Shown: one piece after another, positions 24,278 through 32,297 of the stretch
How positions within the stretch are numbered: position 1 is the stretch's first letter
Layout: every line of letters starts with the position of its first letter
NCBI RefSeq assembly: GCF_050433445.1
Contig: NZ_JBNPXF010000001.1
Coordinates: forward strand, 1-64,000
Reading direction: 5' to 3'
Source of the DNA: Kroppenstedtia sanguinis
GTDB taxonomy: Bacteria > Bacillota > Bacilli > Thermoactinomycetales > DSM-45169
DNA: 64,000 nucleotides
Translations under genes and position numbers: made by a program
The notes under the pieces: generated by a model
The model's database searches: none
The model's input: the letters and a program-made list of their open reading frames with translations, nothing else
What the model was told of the DNA's origin: nothing

Positions 24278-24937
24278 ATGGAACCGATCACCTATCTGGC
24301 TTTAGGTGATTCCCTGACCGAAGGGGTGGGTGCAGACGGGCCGGACAGCCATTTCGTAGCCCAACATTTTCAGGGATTGAAGTGTTCGCAGGGATGTCGG
24401 TTGATCAATTTGGGGATCTCAGGTCTGACATCGGATGAATTGTACGAACTCGTAGGGACACCGGCGATTCGCAAGCTGATTCCACGGGTTTCTCATATTA
24501 CGATCACTACCGGGGGTTGTGATTTCATCGATTGGTTTGAAGCGGGAGCTTCCATTTCCGGTTTAATGACCACGATGAAAAAAGTCCGGAGACAGATCAA
24601 GCAAATTTTTCAATCCGTGCGGGAGTTGAATTCCATCGCCAGGGTACAAGTGTTGGGCCTTTATTTGCCTTTGCCCGCTTATGAACAGAACTTCTCCCTG
24701 GCATGCCGCACAGTGAAAAAAATGAATAGAGAATATGAGCAACTCTGTTCAAAAAATGGCATGCAGCTGATCGATCCCTTCTCCGCTTTTTTGCACCACC
24801 AGGAGTTCTTCGCCGATGAAGTTCATCCCAATCAACAAGGTTATGATGTACTGGCTCGGTTGTTCCAGGATGGGACCAGCCCCACTCCTGAGAAACCATC
24901 GGGGAATCAGGTGTACCTGGAAGATGTGGTAACTTAA
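24278..24937 (+). CDS. SGNH/GDSL-family esterase with altered block III
   Basis: A 219-residue hydrolase: GDSLTEG (block I, catalytic Ser), INLGISG (block II Gly), TTGGCDF in place of the usual GGND (block III), and DEVHPNQQG (block V, catalytic Asp-His). The block III Asn, an oxyanion-hole residue, is replaced by Cys. No signal peptide, so probably intracellular. ATG 24278 follows AAAGGGGAAAG; an upstream in-frame ATG at 24182 would add 32 polar residues of low complexity. It lies downstream of dctR by 153 bases and ends at a strong terminator. Confidence 0.82.
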   Translation: MEPITYLALGDSLTEGVGADGPDSHFVAQHFQGLKCSQGCRLINLGISGLTSDELYELVGTPAIRKLIPRVSHITITTGGCDFIDWFEAGASISGLMTTMKKVRRQIKQIFQSVRELNSIARVQVLGLYLPLPAYEQNFSLACRTVKKMNREYEQLCSKNGMQLIDPFSAFLHHQEFFADEVHPNQQGYDVLARLFQDGTSPTPEKPSGNQVYLEDVVT

Positions 24938-24938
24938 T

Positions 24939-24976
24939 CCACAAAAAAGAGACCCCCACGGGTCTCTTTTTTGTGG
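24939..24976. terminator. Strong bidirectional terminator
   Basis: ccacaaaaaagagaccc and gggtctcttttttgtgg form a 17-bp stem with A- and T-runs in the arms. Confidence 0.85.
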
Positions 24977-25057
24977 GATGAGGAGCGGTGGTGAATAAAA
25001 AACGGCGGATAGACCAATAAAGGATAAATGAAAGTGTTCTCCGTCAACGAAGGAAGG

Positions 25058-25501
25058 TCAACCCTTCATATCCGTATTGATTTTGCGAAGTTTCTTCTGA
25101 GCCGAGGTGGGATTTAAAGGAGGTTGCTCCCGCAATTCAGTCTCCATTTTTTGCAGAGAGTCAAATAATTTGTGATCTGTGGTGACATGAATCTGATATT
25201 GGGGATAGGTTTTTCGCAACCGGTGAAAAACAGTTTTTCGGATGTCTTTCAGAAAGAATCGGTTGAAATTCTCCACTTTTAAGCCGACGGAGAGATCCTT
25301 TTTGATGATGACCGCTGTAGCCTCTTTCACCCTCCCATCCTGGCGGGCGATCTTTTTGGCGGCATCCATCCGTTGCGGATCGGTGGCTTGATGTTGAGCT
25401 AGGGGTAACGGTTTCTCCGGCTTTGGAGTTTCCTGAGCCTGCTGATTACATCCGCTCAGGATCCATGCGAACAAGAAGAAGATTGTATAAACCTTTTTCA
25501 T
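25058..25501 (-). CDS. YhcN/YlaJ-family sporulation lipoprotein
   Basis: A 147-residue lipoprotein with a signal sequence and lipobox LSGC (Cys 18). The mature part matches the YhcN/YlaJ family: KKIARQDGRVKEATAVII, the beta strand LSVGLKVENFNRFFL, and TYPQYQIHVTTDHKLFDSL. These proteins are found in the spore inner membrane and affect outgrowth and germination. ATG 25501 follows GAGGAGAG. It is divergent from the DUF1657-DUF421-spoVA unit, with only 53 bases between, and is part of the same spore locus. Confidence 0.88.
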   Translation of the reverse strand: MKKVYTIFFLFAWILSGCNQQAQETPKPEKPLPLAQHQATDPQRMDAAKKIARQDGRVKEATAVIIKKDLSVGLKVENFNRFFLKDIRKTVFHRLRKTYPQYQIHVTTDHKLFDSLQKMETELREQPPLNPTSAQKKLRKINTDMKG

Positions 25502-25554
25502 TTCACTACTCTCCTCAAAGTCTTGTGATCAGAATTAAAATCGGGGGTTAAACG

Positions 25555-25758
25555 ATGACCACTTATTCCAAAGTCAAGCAAACCTTTCTCGATCTGAAAA
25601 GCGCCAAGGCAACCTTTGAACAGTATGCTCTGCTTTCCGGGGAAGGAAATGCCCGTTCTTTTCAGGAAATCGCCGAGAGGTTGGAACCTGTACTCCAACG
25701 TTTGGATCAGCGGATCCAATCGATGGAATTTGAGGAACCCCAATACAGAGGTTCATAA
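25555..25758 (+). CDS. DUF1657 protein
   Basis: A 67-residue all-helical protein of the DUF1657 family: KVKQTFLDLKSAKATFEQYAL, then an end EEPQYRG shared with the second copy at 28547. Small DUF1657 proteins accompany spoVA genes and DUF421 proteins in Bacillales, including the spoVA2mob operon linked to spore heat resistance. ATG follows GGGGG. It begins a run of five plus-strand genes with short gaps. Confidence 0.88.
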   Translation: MTTYSKVKQTFLDLKSAKATFEQYALLSGEGNARSFQEIAERLEPVLQRLDQRIQSMEFEEPQYRGS

Positions 25759-25779
25759 GATCAAAAGGGGGGATCCACA

Positions 25780-26637
25780 ATGCCAGTTTGGTTGCAAGTG
25801 ATCTTGCGTACTCTTGGTGTTCTACTCTTTGCGGCGATCTGGTTGCGCCTGTTAGGAAGAAAGATGGCGGCAGGCGTGGCTGCTTTTGACCGGGTTTATC
25901 TGGTGGGATTCGGAGTGATGGCCGCCCTTCTCGCTTTAAACCAGATCCGGCCGCCCTTGCTGGGATGGATTGCCTTGTTAAGCTGGGGACTCACAGGCCT
26001 TGCCTACAGTTACCTTTCTCTGAAAAGCAAGTGGGTGCGAGATCTCATTCACGGCAAGGAAGCTGTTGTGATCAAGCACGGAAAGGTGATGGAAGAGCAG
26101 TTAAAAACCGTCCGTTTCACCCCAGAAGATTTGTTACAACAACTCCGGCGGCGCCAGATTTTCAACGTGGCTGACGTGGAGTTCGCCGTCATGGAAGCCA
26201 ACGGGGAGATCAGCGCGCTGGTGAAATCAAACAAACAACCTGTGACAGCCCAGCATCTGGGTGTGGAAACCGCTCCCGAGGTGGGTGTGCAGGCGGTGAT
26301 TCTGGACGGAAACATTTTGGACGAGCCCTTGGCCACATTGGGATTGAACCGCAATTGGTTGGAGACGGAGTTGAAAAAAATAGGGGTACGTCCGGAAAAT
26401 GTGTTTCTCGCCCAAGTGGATGCTATGGGAGAGCTGTATGTGGACCTCTTTGACGATGCGATCCAAGTGCCAAAGCCGACCACCCGGCAACTCTTGCTCA
26501 CCACTCTGGAAAAAGCCCATGCGGATCTGGAATCCTATTCTTTGGATACGGACCATCCCCAAGCGAAAAAAATGTATCAACAGTGTGCTCGAGAAATCGC
26601 ATCCATTCTATATGATGTACGGCCGCTCCTGAAATAA
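25780..26637 (+). CDS. DUF421 membrane protein fused to a DUF1657-like C-terminus
   Basis: A 285-residue protein: three N-terminal helices (about residues 6-24, 38-56, 60-80), the DUF421 soluble domain (IHGKEAVVIKHGKVMEEQL, NVADVEFAVMEANGEISAL), and from residue 235 a helical tail LLTTLEKAHADLESYSLDTDHPQAKKMY that aligns with the DUF1657 protein at 28547 (SLDTDNQQAKQMY). The fusion matches the YetF-like gene of spoVA2mob operons. ATG 25780 follows GGGGGGATC. It probably helps set germinant release or spore heat resistance together with the SpoVA proteins. Confidence 0.88.
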   Translation: MPVWLQVILRTLGVLLFAAIWLRLLGRKMAAGVAAFDRVYLVGFGVMAALLALNQIRPPLLGWIALLSWGLTGLAYSYLSLKSKWVRDLIHGKEAVVIKHGKVMEEQLKTVRFTPEDLLQQLRRRQIFNVADVEFAVMEANGEISALVKSNKQPVTAQHLGVETAPEVGVQAVILDGNILDEPLATLGLNRNWLETELKKIGVRPENVFLAQVDAMGELYVDLFDDAIQVPKPTTRQLLLTTLEKAHADLESYSLDTDHPQAKKMYQQCAREIASILYDVRPLLK

Positions 26638-26656
26638 TCGTTCGGAGGTGAGGAAG

Positions 26657-27136
26657 GTGTCCAAGAAGAAAAAGAAAAAATTAACACCCACACAACAAGA
26701 ATATCAGGAATTTGTAAAAAAACGGGAGACGAAACGCCCGCTTCTGGCCAACTGTTTCCGAGCCTTTCTGGTAGGGGGGACCATCTGTCTCTTGGGCCAG
26801 TTCATCTCCTGGTTCTATACCCAGTTCTTTGACTTCACGGAAAAGACAGCGGGAGACCCGACGACGGCCACTTTAATCTTTTTGGCGGCTTTGTTTACAG
26901 GTTTGGGCATCTATGACCATTTGGGTCAATGGGCCGGAGCGGGCACGGCGATTCCAGTAACAGGTTTTGCTAACTCTATCGCATCGGCGGCGATTGAACA
27001 CCGCGCTGAAGGATTAGTGCTCGGAGTCGGGGGGAATATGTTCAAGTTAGCCGGTTCCGTGATCGTGTTTGGCGTATTTGCCGCTTTTCTCATTGCGATC
27101 TTGAAAGTCCTCTTAAAAGGGTTGGGAGGGATTTGA
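26657..27136 (+). CDS. spoVAC: Stage V sporulation protein AC
   Basis: A 159-residue inner spore membrane protein. After a very basic opening (VSKKKKKKLTP) come four to five hydrophobic segments, with the SpoVAC motifs RAFLVGGTICLLGQ, GLGIYDHLGQWAGAGTAIPVTGFAN and HRAEGLVLGVGGNMFKLAGSVI. SpoVAC forms a mechanosensitive channel in the SpoVA Ca-DPA transporter. GTG 26657 is chosen because GGAGG is eight bases upstream; GTG 26648 overlaps that site. Its stop is immediately followed by spoVAD. Confidence 0.93.
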   Translation: MSKKKKKKLTPTQQEYQEFVKKRETKRPLLANCFRAFLVGGTICLLGQFISWFYTQFFDFTEKTAGDPTTATLIFLAALFTGLGIYDHLGQWAGAGTAIPVTGFANSIASAAIEHRAEGLVLGVGGNMFKLAGSVIVFGVFAAFLIAILKVLLKGLGGI

Positions 27137-28153
27137 GTGATCCGTGGTCGCACTTGGATTTTTGCAAACAGTCCCTATATCGCCGCTTCTGCGGCAATCG
27201 GAGGTCCTTTTGAAGCCAAGGGACCTCTGGCCCGGGATTTTGATTTGTTGCATGAAGATATATGGTTGGGACAAGACAGTTTTGAAAAAGCCGAAAAAAA
27301 GTTGTTGGAACAGGCAGCAGAACGGACCATCGATAAGGCCGGCATGCGCAAAGAAGACGTTCAGTTTTTTTTGGCTGGCGATCTGTTGGACCAAGTGATT
27401 ACCAGCAGCTTCTCCGCCAGGACATTGTCCGTCCCTTATCTGGGTATATTTGGAGCTTGCTCTACTTCCATGGAGGGGTTGGCCTTGGGCGCCCTTTTGG
27501 TAGATGGGGGCTATGCAGAACGGGTGCTGGCGGGAACCGCCAGCCATAACTCCACCGCCGAAAAACAATTCCGTTATCCGACGGAATACGGCTCTCAAAA
27601 GCCCCCAACCGCCCAATGGACGGTAACTGGTGCGGGTGCGGCTTTGTTGACGGCGGAAAAAAAGAGCAATCTTCAGGTGACCACGGCCACCATCGGTCGT
27701 GTGGTGGATATGGGGATTTCAGATCCTTTCAATATGGGGGCGGCGATGGCACCAGCGGCAGTGGATACGATTGAAGCTCATTTTAAAGATCTGGAAAATC
27801 CGGAATACGATTTGATATTGACCGGGGATCTGGGGAAAATCGGTCACCGAACCGCTGCCGATTTACTGGAGAAACATGGTTTGCAACTTCCCAAAGATCG
27901 GTTTGGCGACTGTGGGCTGATGATATACGGGAAAGATCAGCCTGTACAGGCTGGAGCCAGCGGATGTGCCTCATCAGCGTGTGTCACTTACGGGCATGTA
28001 TTGAATCGAATGAGAAAAGGGGAATTGCGCAAGGTGTTGATTGTGGCAACCGGTGCCTTGTTGTCCCCACTCAGTTACCAACAGAAGGAGAGCATTCCCT
28101 GTATAGCCCATGCTGTTTCCATTGAGGTGAAGGAAGGGGGCGATCCTTCATGA
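27137..28153 (+). CDS. spoVAD: Stage V sporulation protein AD
   Basis: A 338-residue soluble protein with a thiolase-like fold, the DPA-binding subunit of the SpoVA channel. Motifs: FLAGDLLDQVITSSFSARTL, GIFGACSTSMEGLALGA, GTASHNSTAEKQFRYPTEYG, DLGKIGHRTAADLL, and CASSACVTYGHVL. Length matches the family. GTG 27137 directly abuts the spoVAC stop. Its own end overlaps spoVAE by four bases, so all three are coupled. Confidence 0.95.
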   Translation: MIRGRTWIFANSPYIAASAAIGGPFEAKGPLARDFDLLHEDIWLGQDSFEKAEKKLLEQAAERTIDKAGMRKEDVQFFLAGDLLDQVITSSFSARTLSVPYLGIFGACSTSMEGLALGALLVDGGYAERVLAGTASHNSTAEKQFRYPTEYGSQKPPTAQWTVTGAGAALLTAEKKSNLQVTTATIGRVVDMGISDPFNMGAAMAPAAVDTIEAHFKDLENPEYDLILTGDLGKIGHRTAADLLEKHGLQLPKDRFGDCGLMIYGKDQPVQAGASGCASSACVTYGHVLNRMRKGELRKVLIVATGALLSPLSYQQKESIPCIAHAVSIEVKEGGDPS

Positions 28154-28500
28154 GCTATGTCTGGGCTTTTGTGGTGGGGGGAGTCATCTGTGTGATCGGG
28201 CAATTGATGATGGATGGGTTGAAGCTGACTCCCGCTCATACCACCAGTATTTTGGTCGTGGTGGGTGCCATACTGGGAGGGCTAGGATGGTATGAATCCT
28301 TGATTGATTTTGCTGGAGCAGGGGCCACTGTACCGATCACCAGTTTTGGAAACGCTTTGGTTCACGGGGCGATGGCGGAAGCAGAGAGGCATGGGCTGGT
28401 CGGGGTGGTCACTGGGATTTTCGAAGTGACCAGTGCCGGGATCTCCTCGGCGATTATCTTTGGTTTTCTGATGGCCCTCATCTTCAAACCCCGGGGATGA
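28150..28500 (+). CDS. spoVAE: Stage V sporulation protein AEb
   Basis: A 116-residue membrane protein of about four helices with the motifs FVVGGVICVIGQL, GWYESLIDFAGAGATVPITSFGNAL and GVVTGIFEVTSAGISSAI. It resembles SpoVAC in layout and is the AEb type. It forms the membrane part of the Ca-DPA channel with SpoVAC. ATG overlaps the spoVAD stop. A bidirectional terminator follows. There is no spoVAA, spoVAB or spoVAF here, as in spoVA2mob-type loci. Confidence 0.92.
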   Translation: MSYVWAFVVGGVICVIGQLMMDGLKLTPAHTTSILVVVGAILGGLGWYESLIDFAGAGATVPITSFGNALVHGAMAEAERHGLVGVVTGIFEVTSAGISSAIIFGFLMALIFKPRG

Positions 28501-28503
28501 AAG

Positions 28504-28544
28504 AATGAAAAAGAGCCTATCTCCAAGGTAGGCTCTTTTTCATT
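28504..28544. terminator. Bidirectional terminator after spoVAE
   Basis: aatgaaaaagagccta and taggctctttttcatt, 16-bp stem, shared with the convergent DUF1657 gene. Confidence 0.85.
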
Positions 28545-28546
28545 CT

Positions 28547-28750
28547 TTACTGATTGTATTGAGGTTCTTCCTGCATGACTTGCTGTTCCCTGGTTTTCAA
28601 TTCCTGTACGATGGAGTCCATGTTTTGCGCCATCTGTTTGTACATCTGTTTTGCTTGCTGATTGTCCGTATCCAGGGAAAACGTGCGCAGATTGGCAGCG
28701 ACTCCCTCTGCACTGGCAATGGTTTGTTGTATTTTTGTTCCGACCGTCAC
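28547..28750 (-). CDS. DUF1657 protein, second copy
   Basis: A 67-residue helical protein with the core ASAEGVAANLRTFSLDTD, then NQQAKQMYKQMAQ and the ending EEPQYNQ. It matches the C-terminal tail of the DUF421 fusion more closely than the DUF1657 protein at 25555. GTG 28750 follows AAGGAGG. Although on the opposite strand it converges on the spoVA unit, so it is best seen as part of the same spore locus. Confidence 0.87.
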   Translation of the reverse strand: MTVGTKIQQTIASAEGVAANLRTFSLDTDNQQAKQMYKQMAQNMDSIVQELKTREQQVMQEEPQYNQ

Positions 28751-28921
28751 GAGAATCCCTCCTTAGGTAGATGGGTACATCCGCTAGGATGTTTCAGGCG
28801 AGGGCAAACTATGTATCCGCACCCGGATTTCAGTCAGTTGTCGTGAAAATTCTGGGGAGCGGTTGAAAACGGTGCAAAGTTTTTCTTTACGCCATGGTTC
28901 GTCCCGCTTCGAATTAAACTG

Positions 28922-29776
28922 TCAGGGTATGAACCATTGCATCAAGGTTTGGATCACAGAAGAACATTTTTCCGGGTGCAACAGATTATGATCCACATCA
29001 GGGAGAAAAATGCACTGCTTCTCTGCGACAGAAACTCGATCCATAAAGCTGCCCAGTTCTTTCGCTGGAATCAATGGATCCTTTTCTCCGCAAATACACA
29101 ACGTGGGGATCTTCACCTTTTCGGCAGATTGACAAGCGATTTGTTTGTGGTTTAAAAGTTCTTGCAACCAGCGGAAGGAATAGCGCAAAGCAATAAACGG
29201 GTCACTCAATTTATTTCTTACATCATACGTTACAATGGATCTCAATCGGGGGATTCGGCGGGCCACTTTCATCAGATTGTACGGGTTGATACTGAAACCA
29301 GGAAATGAAAAACTGATGAAGCGGATGAACCATCTTACGATAGAAGGGATATAGAAACGTAAGTAAATGGCGGGGGCGGACAAAACGATCCGGTCTACTG
29401 GGGCCGAGTATTCCTGAATGTACCTGGTGACGATCAAACCGCCCAGACTGTGTCCAATCAGATCACAACGGATCTCTCCGAATTTGCGGCGGAAATAGTG
29501 AATCAATTGATCCAGGTCATGCATATATTCCTCGAAACGTCTGACATGGCCGCATTTTCCACCGGAACAGCCGAATCCCCGCAAATCAAAAGTGACAAAT
29601 GCGAAATTATGTTCACAAAACAAGTGGCCAAGGTGTTTGTAAATATCGATATGTTCACCTGCACCATGGATCAAGATCACCATGGTTTTGGGATCTGCGG
29701 GGGACCATACTCGATACCTGAGTTCAATTCCGTCTCTCGTTAAAAATCGGTTTTCATAAGTGTTGACTGTAGTCAT
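28922..29776 (-). CDS. Alpha/beta hydrolase (monoacylglycerol lipase-like)
   Basis: A 284-residue serine hydrolase: oxyanion strand ILIHGAGEH, nucleophile elbow DLIGHSLGG, acid in CGEKDPLIP and catalytic histidine in PDVDHNLLHPE. The HGxGEH motif and cap region are like monoglyceride lipases and lysophospholipases (PldB type). There is no signal peptide. ATG 29776 is chosen because GGAAGGA precedes it; the frame also has ATG 29794. It is a single gene. The 277 bases from here to the aroF promoter (29777-30053) show nothing I can name. Confidence 0.85.
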   Translation of the reverse strand: MTTVNTYENRFLTRDGIELRYRVWSPADPKTMVILIHGAGEHIDIYKHLGHLFCEHNFAFVTFDLRGFGCSGGKCGHVRRFEEYMHDLDQLIHYFRRKFGEIRCDLIGHSLGGLIVTRYIQEYSAPVDRIVLSAPAIYLRFYIPSIVRWFIRFISFSFPGFSINPYNLMKVARRIPRLRSIVTYDVRNKLSDPFIALRYSFRWLQELLNHKQIACQSAEKVKIPTLCICGEKDPLIPAKELGSFMDRVSVAEKQCIFLPDVDHNLLHPEKCSSVIQTLMQWFIP

Positions 29777-30053
29777 GGTTCTTCCTTCCGTCATTCTGCC
29801 TGGCTACTCTGGTTTTCAAAAACAAGATTCACCTTCGGACTTGGATTTAACTTTTGTATCCGTCATACTCGCAGAGCAACCAGTTCTTCGATTGATTCGC
29901 GTATTGCCGAACCTTTCGGAGAGAGTTCACGATCCACAAACCTTTTCTGAGATGGCTTTCCTTTAATTTTCCCGGCATTTCGCTATTTAGTCACGTCTAC
30001 TTGGCAGACCTCAAAGACCCTTGGTTTGCCCAAAACCAAAATGAAAACCCGCG

Positions 30054-30082
30054 TTGACAATCAATGGTGTCCATGTTAGAGT
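30054..30082 (+). promoter_or_regulatory. Promoter of the T-box/aroF unit
   Basis: TTGACA, 17-base spacer, TAGAGT. Transcription would begin near 30089, at the 5' end of the T-box leader. Confidence 0.65.
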
Positions 30083-30088
30083 ATCAAC

Positions 30089-30385
30089 AACATTTTCATA
30101 CCTAAACGCGTTGAAGAGGAAAAGTAGACAGACGGAACTTGATTGCAGAGAGCCGGTGGTTGCTGCGAACCGGTATCAGTCCGTCCGTCGAATTACACCT
30201 TGGAGCTGACGGTTGGGAGCCGGGAGATGTTCTCGGTGAACCCGGAACGGAATCCGCCGTTATCCGGATCGCACATGATCGCCATGTGCTCTAAAGAGGG
30301 ATCTTCTTTGAGGATCCAAAAAGGGTGGTACCGCGAGAAATTCTCGTCCCTTATGGGGGCGGGGATTTATTTTTTTATTTGAAGA
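30089..30385 (+). promoter_or_regulatory. T-box riboswitch, probably tyrosine-specific, upstream of aroF
   Basis: The T-box sequence AGGGTGGTACCGCG is at 30322-30335. The Stem I region holds the usual 5' AGTAGA element (30124 onward) and the distal GAGAGCCGG...CCGGT arm. On the 3' side of the specifier loop GAAT precedes TAC (30194-30196) and then A, so UAC (Tyr) is the likely specifier; this is an inference from alignment to the usual GAA-x-NNN-A pattern. After the T-box, CTCGTCCC can pair with GGGGCGGG and is followed by ATTTATTTTTTT, a terminator. Uncharged tRNA would stabilise the antiterminator and switch on DAHP synthase. Confidence 0.9.
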
Positions 30386-30401
30386 GGGGAGGTTTTCAGG
30401 C

Positions 30402-31385
30402 ATGATTATTGTGTTGGAATCAGATGCCAGCCGTGGGGAAGTGGATCGGATCGTCAAGGCTGTGGAGGAAAAGGGGGTGAAAATCCATTATTCCAAAGGG
30501 GTGGATAAGACCATTCTCGGCCTGATCGGAGATAAGAAAATCCTGAGCCAATTGGCAGTGGAACGTTTTTCCGGTGTGGAAAAGGTGGTTCATGTCAGTG
30601 AGCCGTTTAAGCTTGCGAGTCGCTCCTTCCATCCAGAACCGAGTCAGGTTCAGGTAGGGAACGTGACCATCGGTGGAGGAGCCCCGGTGGTGATCGCCGG
30701 CCCCTGTTCAGTGGAGAGTCGGGAGCAGATTTTGGAAACTGCCCGAGCCGTGAAACAGGCGGGAGCCAGTCTGTTGCGGGGAGGTGCGTTCAAACCTCGC
30801 TCTTCTCCGTACTCTTTTCAAGGGTTGGGAGAAGAAGGATTGAAACTGTTAGCAGAGGCTGGTGAAGAGACCGGACTTCCGGTGATATCGGAAGTGATGG
30901 ATCCTGAAAATTTGGATCTGGTGGCTGAGTACGTGGATGTCCTGCAACTGGGTGCCCGGAATATGCAAAATTTCCACCTGTTGAAAAAGATTGGGCAGGC
31001 AGGCAAACCGGTCTTGTTGAAGCGGGGTTTGTCCGCCACCATCGAGGAATGGCTCATGTCTGCGGAATATATTCTCAATGAAGGCAATTCCCATGTCATC
31101 CTGTGTGAGCGGGGGATCCGCACCTTTGAGACAGCTACCCGAAACACGCTGGATCTTTCCGCCGTCCCGGTGATCCGCCATTTGAGCCATTTACCGATCA
31201 TCGTCGATCCCAGTCATGGGACGGGGAAGTGGCGTTATGTCGCCCCGATGTCCCGGGCGGCTTTGGCCGCGGGCGCCGATGGATTGATGGTGGAAGTTCA
31301 CCCGGACCCCGAAAGGGCTCTCTCAGATGGACCCCAGTCTCTCACTCTGGATAATTTTCGTGGCATGATGGAAGAGTTAAACTAA
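30402..31385 (+). CDS. aroF: 3-deoxy-7-phosphoheptulonate synthase (DAHP synthase, AroAI-beta)
   Basis: A 327-residue enzyme (EC 2.5.1.54) joining PEP and erythrose 4-phosphate, the first shikimate step. Residues 1-70 are the ferredoxin-like (ACT-like) regulatory domain found in T. maritima-type enzymes, and the catalytic barrel follows: AGPCSVES, LRGGAFKPRSSPYSFQG, LQLGARNMQNF, KRGLSATIEEW, CERGIRTFE, and VDPSHGTGK. ATG 30402 follows GGGGAGG. Control is two-fold: feedback through the N-terminal domain (known in the family) and the T-box leader seen here. Confidence 0.95.
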   Translation: MIIVLESDASRGEVDRIVKAVEEKGVKIHYSKGVDKTILGLIGDKKILSQLAVERFSGVEKVVHVSEPFKLASRSFHPEPSQVQVGNVTIGGGAPVVIAGPCSVESREQILETARAVKQAGASLLRGGAFKPRSSPYSFQGLGEEGLKLLAEAGEETGLPVISEVMDPENLDLVAEYVDVLQLGARNMQNFHLLKKIGQAGKPVLLKRGLSATIEEWLMSAEYILNEGNSHVILCERGIRTFETATRNTLDLSAVPVIRHLSHLPIIVDPSHGTGKWRYVAPMSRAALAAGADGLMVEVHPDPERALSDGPQSLTLDNFRGMMEELN

Positions 31386-31485
31386 CCACATCCATTCCCG
31401 GAGTGGAAAAGAAGACGAGCGAGGTTCCGAACTCCGGGCACCTGCATAGGGTATAAGGTGAAGAAGCGATGGGGGGTGAATGCTT

Positions 31486-31908
31486 TTGAGTGCCTACCAT
31501 TACCCCATGGACCCCCGCTACGGATCACCATCCTGGTACGGATCCCCAATGATGCCCGATTACACACCCATGCAGGGGCCCATGTTTAACCAGCCAGTTC
31601 CATCCCAACCCTTGCCGCCGGATTCAACGGAATTTATGCCCCTTCCTCCGGACCCCCGTCCTGGAATGGGTCGCGGGTGGAGAAGGCCAAGGCGAGGTTG
31701 GTTCGGAAAAAACAGGAGAGGGAATTTTTTGTCCCAACAAGTGCAACAATGGATGGGGCAAAGAGTCCAGGTTGCCACCTTCTCTGGAAAGCTGGAGGGA
31801 GAGGTGGCCGGTGTCTATTCGGATCACTTCCTGCTTACCAAAGAGGACCGAAGGTATTATATTCGTTGGGATGCCGTTGTTTACGTAACCTCGCTGGAAG
31901 AGGAGTAG
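31486..31908 (+). CDS. Proline/tyrosine-rich protein with Sm-like C-terminal domain (spore coat-like)
   Basis: About 140 residues. Residues 1-65 are rich in Pro, Met, Tyr and Gly (PMDPRYGSPSWYGSPMMP), then a basic hinge (GRGWRRPRRGWFGKNRRG), then a compact beta domain (QQWMGQRVQVATFSGKLEG ... YYIRWDAVVYVTSLEEE). This layout resembles GerQ/YuzF-type coat proteins, without a clear family match. TTG 31486 has a better distance from the GGGGGGTGA site than ATG 31480, so the start is uncertain by two codons. An inverted repeat (cccggagt 31397-31404, actccggg 31431-31438) lies upstream. Confidence 0.65.
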   Translation: MSAYHYPMDPRYGSPSWYGSPMMPDYTPMQGPMFNQPVPSQPLPPDSTEFMPLPPDPRPGMGRGWRRPRRGWFGKNRRGNFLSQQVQQWMGQRVQVATFSGKLEGEVAGVYSDHFLLTKEDRRYYIRWDAVVYVTSLEEE

Positions 31909-31920
31909 TTTTTCGTTTTA

Positions 31921-31970
31921 AAAACATCCGCATGCCCCCTCCATTACTGAAGGGGGCATGCGGATGTTTT
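31921..31970. terminator. Very strong 20-bp hairpin terminator
   Basis: aaaacatccgcatgccccct and agggggcatgcggatgtttt, perfect over 20 bp. Confidence 0.85.
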
Positions 31971-32042
31971 GGATTGTCGCTATTCAAGCGTTTAGGAATT
32001 ATCCTGGCCGGGCACCAGATCCGAATTTACCAGACATGACCT

Positions 32043-32175
32043 GGAAGCGGCGTTTTCAGAGGGCCGGGATGGGGTTTCACATAACCTTTTCGTTGTTCTA
32101 CCGATCCAAAATCACTCCATGTGAAACCTCACCCTCCCGGTGACGATTTTTTCACCACGTTTCTAGAATGTGAAT
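32043..32175 (+). repeat. Dispersed repeat family B, copy B1
   Basis: Contains the family B blocks gggatggggtttcaca, cgttgttctaccgat, atcactccatgtgaaacc, caccctccc and tttttcaccacgtttcta. The first and third blocks pair (ggggtttcaca/tgtgaaacctc), giving a long hairpin. It occupies most of the 389-base gap between the coat-like gene and the protease gene; nothing else is seen apart from the terminator. Confidence 0.7.
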
Positions 32176-32297
32176 GCCGTTTCTTTTACTTCGATTCAAG
32201 TAATCTTCCAAACGAAGCATATTTGGGCATAGAACTTCCATCCTCGCACAAACCGCGATGGATATCATCTCATATCTTGCATATGAGGTGATATTTT

